A program made the translations under genes and the position numbers. From NCBI RefSeq assembly GCF_029962835.1, contig NC_080582.1:24126032-24190031 (forward strand): a DNA stretch of 64,000 nt, in the 5' to 3' direction. Source of the stretch: Magnolia sinica. Its lineage: Eukaryota > Streptophyta > Magnoliopsida > Magnoliales > Magnoliaceae. The notes beneath the pieces are model-generated. The model saw nothing but the letters and a program-made list of their open reading frames with translations, was not told the origin of the DNA and searched no databases. Positions 32,430 through 45,700 of the stretch are shown in pieces (the first letter of the stretch is position 1; every line of letters starts with the position of its first letter).

Positions 32430-32848
32430 AAGAATTCTATAAGGTAGAGCCTTATTGATCAACGTTCTAGATTATCCTAAGGGTTGGATAATGTGATCGG
32501 GTATACCAATGGGTCCCACTAAGTTGTGATACATTCAGAAATTTGTGTAAGGGGTGGGGTGCTACATCTGTGATGCACACATAGTGTTTTAGAAGAACTA
32601 GGATTGTCAAATTCGTGTGGAGCCATATGGAGAGGAGTTTTGATGGGTTTCAAACTCCTTTACCCTCTCCATTATGAAACAGGGTTGGGTCCTCAATCCA
32701 ACACCATCGATAGAAGTTTCAGCCCCATCATAGCTTCTCTAAGGGTGTATGGAGAGGAAGACTTCGTCATCTTATCTATAGCAACGACGTCTCAATCAGG
32801 TACGCCCTATAAGCCCTTATGATCTCCTTATCCGATGCACAACACGGT
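32430..32848. other. No gene recognised
   Basis: A small frame (32604-32822) shows no family features. Nothing else supported. Confidence 0.4.
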
Positions 32849-33736
32849 TGTAACACCCTGAAATTCAAGGGCCGAGAAAGAACTCGGCTCCTGAATTTTC
32901 GAGTGCCACGTGTGCACTGATGAGTTATGAATGCATGTAAATATCAGGTATTAGCACACAATTGAGAATTACACTCAGCCTGCTTAATATTAAACCAATT
33001 GAACAAGATCCGAGTGCTACTAAAGTAAATAAATTTTCCAACATAAATCCAATATCCATAAATAAACCCAACAATCCATAGTATCGTCATCTAGGGATCC
33101 TGTCCCATCCACGTGTCACTCTCCAAAATGATTTGGGATCTGGCGTAATCCCGTCGTCATCCATTGTGCTAGTAGGGTCCGCCAAATGTCTGGAAATACG
33201 CCCCCTCCTCATCGTCGTCTGCATCGACATTGTCCAGCGCGTCTCGCTCCAGGGTACCTTCATTTATGTCAGAATCTGGTTGATGTTTTAGAATACCATC
33301 CCAGAGTGGGAGTGAGTAGATAACTCAGTGGTACTATTAGCAATAAGCTACACAAATTATCATGCATAGAATACATTTAATGAACAACATATATCTTAGA
33401 ATCCTAAATACTGTTGGTTAATGCAATGCATGGTTTAATGATATGGTGCATGCCCCTCACCACCAACACTCACTCAAGCGACGACATCTAATGTTTGCAA
33501 TGATCAACACTCTCTTAGTTGCAACCTCGACTGCCGAATCGCACAATAATAATGCAATGTCGTGAAACATGTTAGCTCAGTTGGTTAATTAGGTTCATTC
33601 GTCCATCAGGTTGGGGAAACTGAAATACCCTTAGTGGAGTTATTGCCCCAATCTGATTGAGCGGCTCAAGGGCCGTGGTCACATGACTCTCGCGATCTTT
33701 AGCCTCATATGGGGTCGTCAATCCCGAAATCCTTAA

Positions 33737-34351
33737 GGGGGCGTTTGGCACATGGTATTAGATGGGATTAGGTGGGATGGAATTGCATTTGGTCCTGTGC
33801 CAATTCCACTCAATGTTTGGGAAGAATGTAGAAGGTTGGAATTAGATTAGATGGAATTGCATTGGGTCCCGTGCCAATTCCACTCAATGTTAGCAAGTTG
33901 TATAGGTCCCACCATGATGTGTGGGCTATATCCACACTATCCACCCATTTTTCGAGATCATTTTAGAGCATGGGCTAAAAAATCAGGTAGGTCTAAAGCT
34001 AAAGTGGACCCCACCATAGAAAGCAACGGGGATTAAATGCATACCGTTGAAAACTTCTTTGGGGCCACATAAGTTTTTGATCTGCCTCATTTTTAGGCCC
34101 ATGCCATAAAATGAGGTTACAAAACAGATGAACGGTTTGGATATAACACATATGTGTTAATCTCAATAGTTTTAAATGATGGTGGGTATATTCATTCAAT
34201 GTACCACTGTATTACAAACATAGTATGGAATTAAGCTTATCCCATGGTAACAGGGGACAATCCCTGCCATGTGTAATAATTACGTTTTTTTTTTAAAAAA
34301 TTTAATCCCATCCCACCTAATCCTTTCCAATACCATGCACCAAACACCCCC
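33737..34351. mobile_element. PIF/Harbinger-like MITE (Tourist type) with TAA duplication
   Basis: Terminal inverted repeats GGGGGCGTTTGG... and ...CCAAACACCCCC, extending inward through 'catggtattagatgggatta' / 'taatcctttccaataccatg'. The target-site duplication TAA is at 33734-33736 and 34352-34354. G-rich ends with a TWA 3-bp target are the PIF/Harbinger signature. The interior contains an R1-like segment (about 33900-34170). Confidence 0.8.
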
Positions 34352-34415
34352 TAAGCTCAGACGAAGACAATTGGGACTTAAATGTCCTACTCGCGGTCAC
34401 TATAGGGAGGTCGTC

Positions 34416-35855
34416 TGTCACGCCCCGAAATCCGACACCTGGGATATCCGACCCCGATTCCGTACCCGCAGGCATGACTTATGTTTTGTATGTTTACATT
34501 TCATATTTCACACGTATATTGACAAAATAACCTCATTCATAAAATATAACAATCCAAAAATTGAATAATCAAACATTTATTTAAAGAAAAATGTCAATGT
34601 TCCGACTATTCAAGATTATCATCAAACACATGTCATCGTAATGTTGTTATATTAAATGTTAATTACACTTATTCAGAAAATGGTAAAGAAACAAAAATAA
34701 ATAAAAGAAAATCTCTTTAAGCTCCTTCATGTGATCCCGATTCTGAAATTTTAAAATCCCAACAGGGTAAGCTGCGAAGCCTAGTGAGTAATCTCAACAT
34801 AGGTTTCAAAATAATTTCATGTAATATGAATAAAACTGTATAAAAATATAATACATATTTGGGCAAAACAACAAATGAGGAGATTTAATAAAAAAATGTT
34901 TCCATGTAAATTTAAAGAAAAATGAATGAATGAAATCAACATATGTTATACTCCATAATAGCATGTGCAGTTTATTCTTTTTAACACCAGGGACAGTATA
35001 CACCGGTTGGCCAACACCCGCGCCAATACAATACCTAGCCTCGCAATGGGAACCTCTTGCATGACATGCTCACCCATCCAAAGGGCACTTGGTGAGGGAC
35101 CCGTTTGTACGTTAGCTGGTCAGACTACTACCCTATCGAACCTGGCAGTGGGAATCTTTTGCAATCCTGAGATGCTCACCCACTCAAAGGGTACGGTAGA
35201 TGTTCCAAAAGGTACCAATTGAGTTTCTGGGACTTTCAACCCAAGGGTCTTGATCGCCCTACCTATTTACGCTTTAGGGATTTTCAACCTAGAGGACTTG
35301 ATCGCCCCACCTATTTTCTGGTGTTTCATAACTATTTTAATGATGCATGATTTTAATATTGCATTAATCAAGTATTTCAAAAAATCTTCAATGGTTGCTA
35401 TTCTTCGATCAATCCATAATACTTTGTGTATATAATTTATCGAACTAAAAATAAAATTTTCAATCAATATAAATTATCTTTACTGATTAAAGTTCTACAA
35501 AAAAATAAACATGTAATGTAATATATTAGATCTTGATTAAAGTTCTACGTAAAGAAAAGAAATAATAATAATAAACACGCAACGTGCTTTATTATATCTA
35601 AGAATTTAGAAATTTATATATAAACTCAAGATTTTTACAATAATTCTAACAACAAAGTTAAAATGTAAAAGTAAATTTTTAATGTAAGATTAACAATAAG
35701 ACAATATAAAACTCGAATTGAGGCATATTAAAATAATGACAACTGATGTAATAAAAAAGTTAAAAATTAAAGATCATTTTTAGGAAGCATGGTAAGTAAT
35801 TACATTAAAAAAAAAATCTAACATGGCAAAGATTAATTATAAGCACAAAAGAACA

Positions 35856-35922
<67 letters not shown>

Positions 35923-37860
35923 CCTTTTTCTCTTTCCTCCTTTTCTTTCTTCATTTTTCTTTCCTCTCTCTCTCTCTCTCTCTCTTGCTTGGTAGTGAGA
36001 TGTCACTTACGTCTCCCCTCTACTGTTTTATATTATAAGGTGGGTCCCACTTTATGTAGATGCATGGGAGGTTTCACACATGATTTTTCATCTTCACATG
36101 TTTTTTTTTTCCCCTTGCTGGATAAAACGCAAGTGAGTTATGGATTTCATATATATTGAAAATTATCTAAAGTTTGGTATGAACCACATATTTGATATGA
36201 AATATGACCCCTCACGCTAAAACTAAACCGGTAAGGTTTTATGATTTTCGAAGTTGTATAATGTGTACCGTTGGTTCGATGATCGATTGAATAGATAAGA
36301 CGATCTATGATAATAACGAAAAATGAATGATGAGCGGTTGGATGATTTTGTAAATGAGAAGTGTATGGTCCACTAGGTTCCTTGACAGGAGACGAAGTTT
36401 GTGTACAGATGGTTTCATGGATGGTTTAAGGTATAAGAGTTTGTTGTGTGATGTACAGGGTGAAATAATATATAAGTGTACACATATTCTTTTAAAATAT
36501 AAAATCGAAACTAACTTTCTAAGCCTAGATCACCATTGATTTGTGGGTCTAATTGTCTCGTAAGAGATATTTTCTCAGAACCGACCGATAAGAGCGTTGG
36601 GCATAACAAGATCTTCATGATGAACCATTAATTTTAGTTTATAGATGGACCACTTGAGAGTTATGATCTATATTTGTAATGGATGGTGAGATAATGGATC
36701 TAAGTGTAGAAATTAAGAGATTTTGATTTAAATTAGGTGAATAGGTCTTGGTATAAGTTCGGATATAAATGGGCATGTGCAAATATGGTTTTAAGAATAG
36801 TCTATGTGCATGGGCATCTACACTCTTAGATGTTTTGGATCGATGATGGACTTCACATTTTGAAGATTTAACTTAAATGAACGAATTCCCAGTTAAGGGT
36901 TTTTAAGCGCTACGTAATGATGAATTCAATTTTGTAATTGGGTCACTGAACATGGGTGATCTTTACCATCAGATTTTGATAAGTACCCACTGGATGGACA
37001 TTTTTTGGAAAACAAAATACATGATTGGAATTCTCATATAGCCATTTACAAAATGTCCAGACGGTTTTTTTGACAAGGCTTCTAGAAAGTAGTTTTTGAG
37101 AAAGGTCTGTACATGTGGGTATTTATTCTAGGATTACTTGGCGCCCAAATTGATCGAGTTATAGTTGTTAGAATCTTAATTCATTGGTATGGTTTCTATA
37201 GAAAAATATAAGAATCATAATAGTCATGTTGAACTATTTGTTCGGGTCTGAAAAATGGGTGGATCTGATCATATGACATTTTGTTTTGTATGATAGAGAT
37301 GTCAAAAAATCCTATAGATGGAATGTAATATATATCTAGTGATTTCAAGGTAAATGTATGGAGGGTTTTATGATCGGACAAAATATTTAAAAGATATATG
37401 TCGTTTTTAACATATACCATTTGAATCATAATTATGGTATTGGTCCTATGATATGTATGATCACGTTTAATGAAATATAACCTGATAAGAATCTTAGTTA
37501 TGAAAATTATATCATAATCTGAAAGTTAGGAATTTGGTTGAGTGGACTTATGCAATTGTGGCCCTTGATTTATATAAAAAAAATATTTAGAATTTAAGAT
37601 TGAAAAAAAATAAACAGGTGGTTAGGTTCCTTAAAATATGAATAAGCAAGTGTACGGATAGTTTATCAATTGAATGAGTGGTTAAAAAGTTATAAGGGAT
37701 ATATGACAATGCGATGTAGGGTTCACCCAAGGAAAGTGTTATCCTATCATAGTTACTAGTATCAAGTTTTAATATTTATAGGAGAATTCTTTTAAAAAAA
37801 TGAACAACCAAATAAATAAATAAATAAATTATACTACCAAAATTTACTTGGGATATTACA
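34416..37860 (-). mobile_element. Long LTR-bounded unit (3.4 kb, probable solo LTR of a Gypsy element) with 5-bp duplication
   Basis: Starts TGTCACGCCCCGAAATCC and ends GGGATATTACA, flanked by TCGTC at 34411-34415 and 37861-37865. Only one copy of each end exists and no pol domain is present, so a solo LTR is favoured. Minus orientation is inferred because its left end mirrors the right end of the 42738-46228 unit (TGTAATGCCCCGAAAT in reverse). On that strand a TATA-like TATAAAAC (36025-36032 on plus) precedes an AG-rich leader. Internal features: two tandem repeats of about 105 bp at about 35010-35220, a duplicated block of about 55 bp at 35225-35320, an AT microsatellite (about 35862-35908) and a CT run (about 35964-35983). 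Confidence 0.7.
35862..35908. repeat. AT microsatellite
   Basis: An uninterrupted run of about 23 AT units inside the long LTR unit. Confidence 0.9.
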
Positions 37861-39055
37861 TCGTCACCCCAGCACAGGCCGACAGCACTGGCATAGTGTC
37901 CCATACCACCGTCCTCGGCTCACGAGTCTACGTGCTCGCTGGTCACTACGGGGAGGCTCATCTCCTTAACATAGGCCGACACCACAAGCATAATGTCCCA
38001 TACCACCATTCCCAACTCATGAGTCTTGTGGGCCGTAAATTATAACTAATAGTGGGCGCAAAGGTCTTAGGGTACTTTGGGTTCATACAGACATGATCAA
38101 ACATGTTTAACGCACAAGGATGGCCAATTTGTGAGTTAATATACCTCGACAGGCTAAACCATAACTAATCGGCCTGAGAACGATGTCTCGTGTAGTCCAA
38201 CTACGGCCAACAATCTACGGATCAGCTAATCCTCGCGGGCAGGTCCAACAAGAGATCGCTCAAGAAATTCCAGGTAATTGGCCGATCCATAAGGGTATAT
38301 GCATCAATGCACAACAAACATTGTCAACTTTGGGACAATTCACACATAACAGACATAAATTAATAAATTCAGTACATGGACAGCAGCATATGAAGTTCCA
38401 CCAAACATACGGGTCATAAGGGCCTCTAACGAGTAGACTCCGAGACTTCCTCCTTGTCTCTTCATTGAAGAGACAACTAGTTACGTGTTCCATAACTATT
38501 TCAATTTGCACGAAATTGTGCTATGACACATACATAATTCAGAACACTCAGGTAATGAACTAAGCAAAAGTAAAGCTAATTCATCAATTTAGACCATCTT
38601 CATCAGGAGAGTTCAGTTCACTATATTCACCTCATTCATGTGCATCGGCCATGTAACCACCAGGTCAAATGAACTTGAGATTCACAAGTCGCCTTACTTA
38701 GAAGAAATTGAAGTTACCTACTCCTTCTCTAAATATGCAATTTGGCTAATTTCAGCCATAGGCTAGTTGAGGTTTCCGTATACACATGGTGGAACAAATC
38801 ACTTCCGAACTATTGTCTAAGAAGTCCTAGCGCCTAATAGTCCCATTCCAATGCATTATCGACATATTCTTGGAATTTTGCTAATATGCCTAAAATTGGA
38901 GAATATAGTCAATAAAGCAAGTCCTCCATCTTAGCCTTCCATATGGTCCAATTAGAACCTATGCTGAGGCACGATCATTCTGATGGCCACCTTCATAAGG
39001 TCAATGGTCCGCATCCTACTGTTGAATCGGAAGTTAGCTTGAGATACGCACTTTG

Positions 39056-39835
39056 TGTCGCCGATGCCTCGCACAAAACCTTAGGATGTAGCCTCCCGAA
39101 ACAAACTAGCATTATGAAATAAAAGAGCAATGAAATAAATCAAAGCATAAACCACACACCACAGAAGAGATTTACGTGAAAAACCATCAAAAAGGTAAAA
39201 ACCATGAGACCTAGTCCAGATCAAGAATCCACTATGAAGTAGAACGTTACAACCTTATTCACTCACGCTAGAGTGGATAAACAATAAGAGAAACAAAGAA
39301 AACGGAGAGATTTAACCGGATTACTTGTCTTAGGACCGAGATATAGATTGCATAGAGATAACCTCCACGAGCATAACCTCCTGATAAGCTTCCTCTGCTC
39401 TTGTGCTCTGGGCTCTCTGCATCTGCAACTTTGGTAGAGGGTAAATCCTTTAGCAATATCCCTTGTAAAGCTTTAGAAACCCTCTTGTCCTCCCTAGAAA
39501 GCCCTAGGTACATCCTATTTAAAGTTTTAGAAACTCCATATTTTACGAAAAGACTTGCGACACGAAATCTGCGCAAAATCGCGAACGATGATTTGAGTCG
39601 ACGTTTTTCGGATCTTGTCTTAGTCCACGACGCAGTAGCCACCTACGACCGGTTGTGGACCACTCTACGACCGTTCGAGCACCGAAGAATAAGTGGTAAC
39701 GACTTTTAGTCTATAATCGAACCCACGTGTCAGCGCATCCAACGCTCGTCACCACCTAGCGGCGACGTGTACCACTCCAGATTTTGCACCCGCTACTCCA
39801 TCTCTCCTCTGATCTGAGGAGGAAAAACCCTATCA
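39056..39835 (-). mobile_element. Solo Copia LTR (same family as 26811-27626)
   Basis: About 780 bp, from 'tgtcgccgatgcctcgcac' to 'ggaaaaaccctatca', collinear with the Copia 3' LTR, including 'aaaaccttaggatgtagcct', 'aatccactatgaagtagaa' and 'ctctcctctgatctgagg'. Flanks CTTTG and ATAAG do not match, so either the target duplication decayed or the copy was rearranged. No polypurine tract or primer-binding site adjoins it. Confidence 0.75.
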
Positions 39836-40330
39836 ATAAGCAGTTCTTCTTTCAGAAAGATGCCTTGCAGTTGCTCCGATGGTTGACTGTAAGTATTTCC
39901 TTTGTGTTTGATCAATGTTAAGTAGTAAAAAGTCATTTCATATGAAAGACAAGTTATAAACCATCTTTGGACGAAGAACCCCACCCTCCAACAATCTCTT
40001 GATCACTTTGATACAATTTGTGAATGACTGAATAAGCGTCCAATCTTCTTAGATCTCGGTCATATGTGATCTTAATCAACGTATCTACCTATATTGGCGC
40101 TTGGGGTCAAATTGTTGAGTTGGAATCGAGCTGCACAATCGGTTCAAACACTCTTACAGACACCACACGTGACAAAAAACAAACCAAGCGACAACATTTT
40201 TTGTCACACCTGGTGGAACAAAAACTAGGTTGCCATAAATATTCATTTTGCATTGGTCGTATAAAGACAACAATTTTTTTACATGTCCGGTGGGATGACT
40301 AACTACTTGGCTGTTATATATTCATGTTAA
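39836..40330. other. No gene recognised
   Basis: AT-rich sequence preceding the gag-like remnant; it may be the leader of that retroelement. Nothing specific identified. Confidence 0.35.
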
Positions 40331-40336
40331 CACAAC

Positions 40337-41045
40337 ATGAGCCGAAGGAATACTAGTAATACTTCTGGCATTAATGAACCTTCTGCACAAGAGGAAGAAA
40401 TGCAAGTCCTAGCACTTAGCTTGTTACTGAACTCGACACCAAATCCTTCAAACCCAGATAGGGTATCTTCATTTCAGATTGATCTTTTTAAGATAATGTC
40501 AGATGGATTATGCGATATGCAAATGGAGATTCAACATATTGTAGAAAAATTACGAGCTCAGGCCGAGCATTCATGAATTCAGGCTGAAACTTTCAATAGG
40601 TAGATGGCTAGTCAGATTGAGAGCTTGAATCGGATGATGACTATTTTTTTTTAAAGAATGTCTGTTGTGCCCCAACAAATTGTGCCTCAACCTATTATCT
40701 CTCAGAAACTATGTCTCAGCCTGTTGTCCCTTAGCAAACTGTTCTTTAACAAATTGTTGAGATAAGTTTTATTGGAAACTTGGCAGCAGCACAACCAACA
40801 CCGGTAACACCTTTGTTACAAAGGAACACACACCTTTCTCCAGTGCAGGAAGCGCAAACCTCCCCGCCTCTTACTCAGATCAAACGATTTGAGCGGGAGA
40901 AGATGAATTTCATTTTAGAGGTTGGGAATCAGGGGATGCCTGGGGGCAGCCTTTTCCTAGAAATCAACCTTATAATGGGGAACAATACCTAGTAGGCCTT
41001 GAACCACCTCCAATGGTCAAACCTCACCATTTGGACCATTACCAA
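40337..41045 (+). pseudogene. Gag-like remnant (low confidence)
   Basis: 40337-40576 encodes a 79-residue acidic, Ser/Asn/Gln-rich N-terminal piece starting MSRRNTSNTSG. After stops and frame changes, 40780-41030 reads Gln/Pro-rich sequence. In one frame it includes AWGQPFPRNQPYNGEQY then GLEPPPM, a composition typical of retrotransposon gag tails. No zinc knuckle is visible before the LTR at 41048 cuts it. Confidence 0.35.
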
Positions 41046-41047
41046 AT

Positions 41048-41890
41048 TGTTAGTGCACTAATTTGTGCACCTTGTTTGACAATCATGTGAGTTCATATGT
41101 CATGTAGTCGATTGAGTACTTAGAAGCTGAGACCGAAGACACAAGAGGACGTGAAGCATCAAGGAGCAAATAATATGTATATGAGGTGCCTTAATTACCC
41201 TAATCTTGACCCAAAATAACCCTAAAGCCATACATGATCATGGCTTAATACATAAATATTGTTTGATTATCCTTTAACCTTAGGAGCCTAATTAGAATAT
41301 GATAAGTAAGGCTAGAATATGTGCAAAGCTGCTGTGAAATGGTATGCCCAAAATAGTAGTTTTCTAATGATTCTCAATCCCCTCGACAAGCTGCCGATGG
41401 GTATCTTTTGAATCGAAGATCCACTCGATGGAATCGATTAAGAATCCCAGATATGTCCAGTAAGTATTGATCTATTTTGTTTTGGTTTCTTGATGGGATT
41501 GACATCCTACTCGATTTTATCGAAATGCCTCTTGATCCAATTGAAGACTGCTTTGATCTCATCAATGGAGTCGTTAACTAGCCATTTTATAGCCATTGCA
41601 AATCGATTTATTTTTAAAGGACATTCGGTTCTTAGAAAAAATTATGGGTTTTTAGTACAATAAAAGCTTATGAGATTCTCCACTTATATCACACATTCCT
41701 AGCCTCTAATTACATGAGAATTAAGTCATCTTACTTGTGATTCATCCCTTAAAGGAATATTCCAACCTCAATGAAAAAGATGAACATTATTCTAGAGAGA
41801 CTTAAATCCATAGTAAAATCCTTATCCAAATCCTCTAGGATACCCATTTAGGTAAATCCTCTAGGCGTTACGACATTCTCATGAGTTGTA
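41048..41890 (+). mobile_element. Copia-type LTR fragment with TCGATG palindromes
   Basis: Starts TGTTAGTGCACTAATTTGTG. The same start in inverse is at about 50969, so the two are copies of one family in opposite orientation. Palindromic CGATGGAATCGA-type words lie at 41390-41560. The right limit is diffuse, running into the Copia pol remnant near 41890. Confidence 0.55.
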
Positions 41891-41899
41891 AGAGATTTA

Positions 41900-42450
41900 C
41901 CCAACCTCCCATCACCTTAGTCACCTCAATGGAGTATCGCATTGGGCTGATTGGTCAACTACTAATACCGAGTATTCAGACGCTGATTGGGCTGGAATTA
42001 TGGATGATAAAAAAAATCGACCAGTGGTGGATAATTCTATATCGGGAATTGCTTAGTGTCTTGGTACAACAAAAAAAATAAAAATTCATCTCTTTATCAA
42101 TCGCTGAGGCCAAATATATAATTGTAGGTACCTGTTTCGCCCAGATTCTTTGGATGAAGAAAATATTGACGGATTACGGAATCGAGCAAAATACAATGAC
42201 ATTGTTTTGTGATAATACTAATGCCATAAATATTTCCAAGAATCTAGTGCAACATTCAAGAACTAAACACATTTATATCCAGCATCATTTTATCCGAGAA
42301 CTTTTTAAAGAACATGTCATATCTCTGGACTATGTGCCCATTTAAAAATAACTTGTCGATATATTAACAAAGCCCTTGGACGCTAGTAGATTTGGAGATA
42401 TTCAAAAGTCCATTGGGGTATGTGCGACATAGGTAATTATCGGCTTGAAG
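41900..42450 (+). pseudogene. Copia RNase H remnant (SIRE/Maximus-like ending)
   Basis: Pieces in shifting frames: SDADWAG around 41970, a broken middle with a TAG, then 42154-42345 LWMKKILTDYGI-like sequence followed by LFCDNTNAINISKNLVQHSRTKHI and HHFIREL, and ILTKPLDASRFGDIQKSIGVC near 42360-42425. These are the conserved blocks of Copia RNase H. The 'KPLDASRF...SIGVC' ending resembles the SIRE/Maximus branch. Inactive. Confidence 0.8.
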
Positions 42451-42737
42451 GGAATCAATGTCATATCCGAGGAATTATAGCCTCATTGAAAATTTTTTGT
42501 ATAAATTTGTTTATTTATTTTATTTTTGGTAGTTATATTTTATTTGCTATCCTTAATAGAGTGTATAGATTTTAGTATTAAAGATCAATATTTGTGTACA
42601 TCTCATATTTGGAGTTGGAGTATGAAAAAATTGACATTACTTAGCTATCTGTCTGGCTTTGATGGGACACTTGATGCCATCGAAGAAGCTTCGACAACAT
42701 CGAAGTTCAAATTTCGACACCATCAAAGGAGGTTTGA
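42450..42737. other. Retroelement spacer with TCGATG palindromes, interrupted at 42738
   Basis: 42660-42735 contains GATGCCATCGAAGAAGCTTC-type palindromes that continue at 46232 (GATGTCATCGAAGTATCGAT) once the inserted unit at 42738-46228 is removed. Confidence 0.5.
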
Positions 42738-45700
42738 TATAACACCCCATACTTTTCAATACCCAAGTATTGAAAGTTTTCGAGTATTAGCATGGAATTT
42801 AACTTAGAATGTACATGTGTATGATACCAATTTAGCATATCCTGACCTTGCATCTATTCTCTAACCTGAATCTGACCGTTAAGAATAATCTTCATCCATA
42901 GATCAAGTCATCCGACTGTTGATTTTTAAGACAAGATCATCATATGTCCAAGTTTTCCCACTCATCCAACATAACTAACCATTCAATCAACTATTCACCG
43001 CTAGGTAAAGATATTTGACCGTACATCTTAAATTTGGACCACCCGATCATAGTAAACTAACTACATGATCTCTACATCCGCTCATACATGTATCGAATCG
43101 AGATGTTGATCTGCTATGAATATGCTTAACCCACTATCAGAACTACAGTATGAAGAACCTACACATGTGAACAAGTCACTTGAATCTAACGATATACATG
43201 ATCTACCTCTTGACCACTCTAAAAACCCACTTGTGTTCATCTATTTACAAAATCGAGCGTGCATCCACCTATAAGTAGGATTATAGTACCAACCATCAAG
43301 TCCTCCCCTTTTAAACATGTCATCTAACCATCCATCATGTTTGGATCCACTAAACAGGCCATTTGAATATTAGGATAAATCAGTTATTACGAAGATCATA
43401 GGGTATATGTCCAAACTAGGTTCTAAAGCATAGAGTGTGTCAGTCATTTAAAATAGCATCTTGGTCATCTTTGAGCAATCGGACCCCAAACTTGACCAAT
43501 GAAAAGAGCACAAAAAATGAGGGATGCTCGCCTAAGTTCAAAACATCTGGATGGTGCATTCCAACGTAACCAACGTTGGAAGATGAATGAGGAAAGAATG
43601 ACGAATTTGTAAATATGGGCTGCCCTATGCATGGCACCAATGTAAGAAGAATGAAATCCTTCTAACGGAAAGCATTCGCCTCGATCGTGTGGGCCACCTA
43701 AAACTCAAATTTGATCCTTATTTTGACTTATAGACCAACACGACACGAGAGAGCCAATGGAGAGAGGATTTCTTGGACGGACATCATAAGCGGACCCCAC
43801 CTATTGTAAATAACTAACAAAAGAGGTAATCACCCGCACGCGCGTAGTAACAGTGGGTGGTGAAAGCAGTGCAACAAAAGGGTTCATCCCATCTTCATGC
43901 GTCTAATGTGGGCCATCCAATCATCGGATCCACCTCAAATTTTAGCCCATGACTTAGCTGGACATGATAGAGTTGGTGGACGGGATGGATCATACCACAA
44001 CAGATAAACTCCCACCCACTATTAAAACAAGCAGACTCAGACGCTGTTACAACATTCGAAAATAGTTGGCGCACGAAACCCTCCCTGTCCGAAAGCACTA
44101 GCTTTACTTTCTAACGGGATCTAAACTATTCAATCCTCATCAAAGAAGAATCCGACCATGACCCAAACTCTAGGAAATTCTGGTGAGTCCCCGCAACACC
44201 GGGAATTCTAAAAGATACAATCTCAGTTGTGAAATCGCGTAAGGGATGGGAAGCCGCACATTTTTCATTAGACCCATCAAAGAAACAACATGGACTCTAT
44301 ATCTAAAGACCTCACAGCTTCTTGTAGACCTTCCTAACCACCCGCAACCGTCAGATCAATAAAAGGTGCAATGATGGAAGATTCACCATTATCATCTTCC
44401 CTGTTTAAAAGCCAACCATACAATCCTTGTTGCCCATCACCTTCAGGATCCAAAATGACCATTTAGTGGGTTGTTAGGATCGACATGTGATCAAAGCAAT
44501 CTGACCAAAATCAGACTAACTAATGAGGATAATAAACTGATTCAAAACCATGCACACGTCTCCGTTACAACGAGAAATAGGACTGGAATACCCTTTAAAA
44601 CTATATAAAGAGAACTTTCCACAATAGTCATCCAACACTAAGAGAATCAGAGAAAGAGACCAAGAATGAGAGAGAGAAAGAAAATGGGAAAGGGAACTGC
44701 TTCTACCGAACTGAGTTAACTCGGTTGAGATGGGGTTCTAGTTTGTCCAGATCCTCTATCAGACCCTCCATAAAGAGAAGAAGAAAAAATAAGAGAATGA
44801 TAGAGTTCGGGTCGTGCAGAGTTGACTTAACGAAAAAAAATTGCTGAGTTCACATGTTCAAATCGATGTAACTCTAGATTCTCTATGACGAGTTGGATTG
44901 AGTCGACTCAACGTCGCTAGATTCGAGTTGTCGGACTGACATCTAGGGGCTGAATGAGGTAAGTTGTTCACACGTGTAATAACCTAGTGCAAGCTTTCAA
45001 ATTAAATCATTAAATTATATTACCCTAGACCTACATCACAAGCTTAACCCTTGCAATTTATCTTAACTATACGAATCATGTGTTATTATGATCTAACCAC
45101 ACAAAGTATGTTGATCATGATTAGATCTCGATCATAAAGTACAAATACACTAAACCTAGCAATTTGAAGGCGATTTATCTTGAGAGGTGAGGATTTTTTC
45201 TTTAAAATTTGTGATAATTTGATTTGATTATTCTTACATGCTTCGACTTTTATCATTATGACATCACCTTATTAATGACTGTTGCACAATTTAAATTATC
45301 ACATTATTACTTGTCACGTAAGTATAATTTTAAAAATCCCACTTCTAGCGATCGGTATAATGTCATGGATGCAATGCGTTTCAGGTAGCGGCCCTCTTGG
45401 TCGCACATAATCCTGTGGGTTGGTAAGTAGTGCACAATCGATGTAAGTAAATCGCTTTGCGTGTTACATCACTTCTCGAGATCGGATGTCGTAAATAGTC
45501 TCTCTATGAACACATCGTGTTATGTAAATATTCCAATAATATTGTTGTGTTACCTTGAGACGTTCGCATAAATCCATGTTAACATTAGATATGCCGACGA
45601 ATCCCCGTAGTATGGGATGCGGGGTGAGCTGGATATCTTTAAACTACTTTTCACATTATGATCATGATCGCTGAGTGTGATGGACCGCATATACTTTGCT

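Larger units (their letters stand above)
32849..39055. mobile_element. Host LTR-like (Gypsy-type) sequence carrying nested insertions
   Basis: Begins TGTAACACCCTGAAATTC, the style of start seen in the two long LTR units nearby. It is interrupted by a MITE (33737-34351) and a long LTR unit (34416-37860). Sequence on both sides of the latter contains copies of the same unit of about 100 bp ('ggtcactacggggaggctcatc', 'gtcccataccacc'; 34395-34415, about 37870-37970, about 37971-38040), showing they were once continuous. No coding domain is visible. Its right limit is unclear; the Copia solo LTR starts at 39056. Confidence 0.35.
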
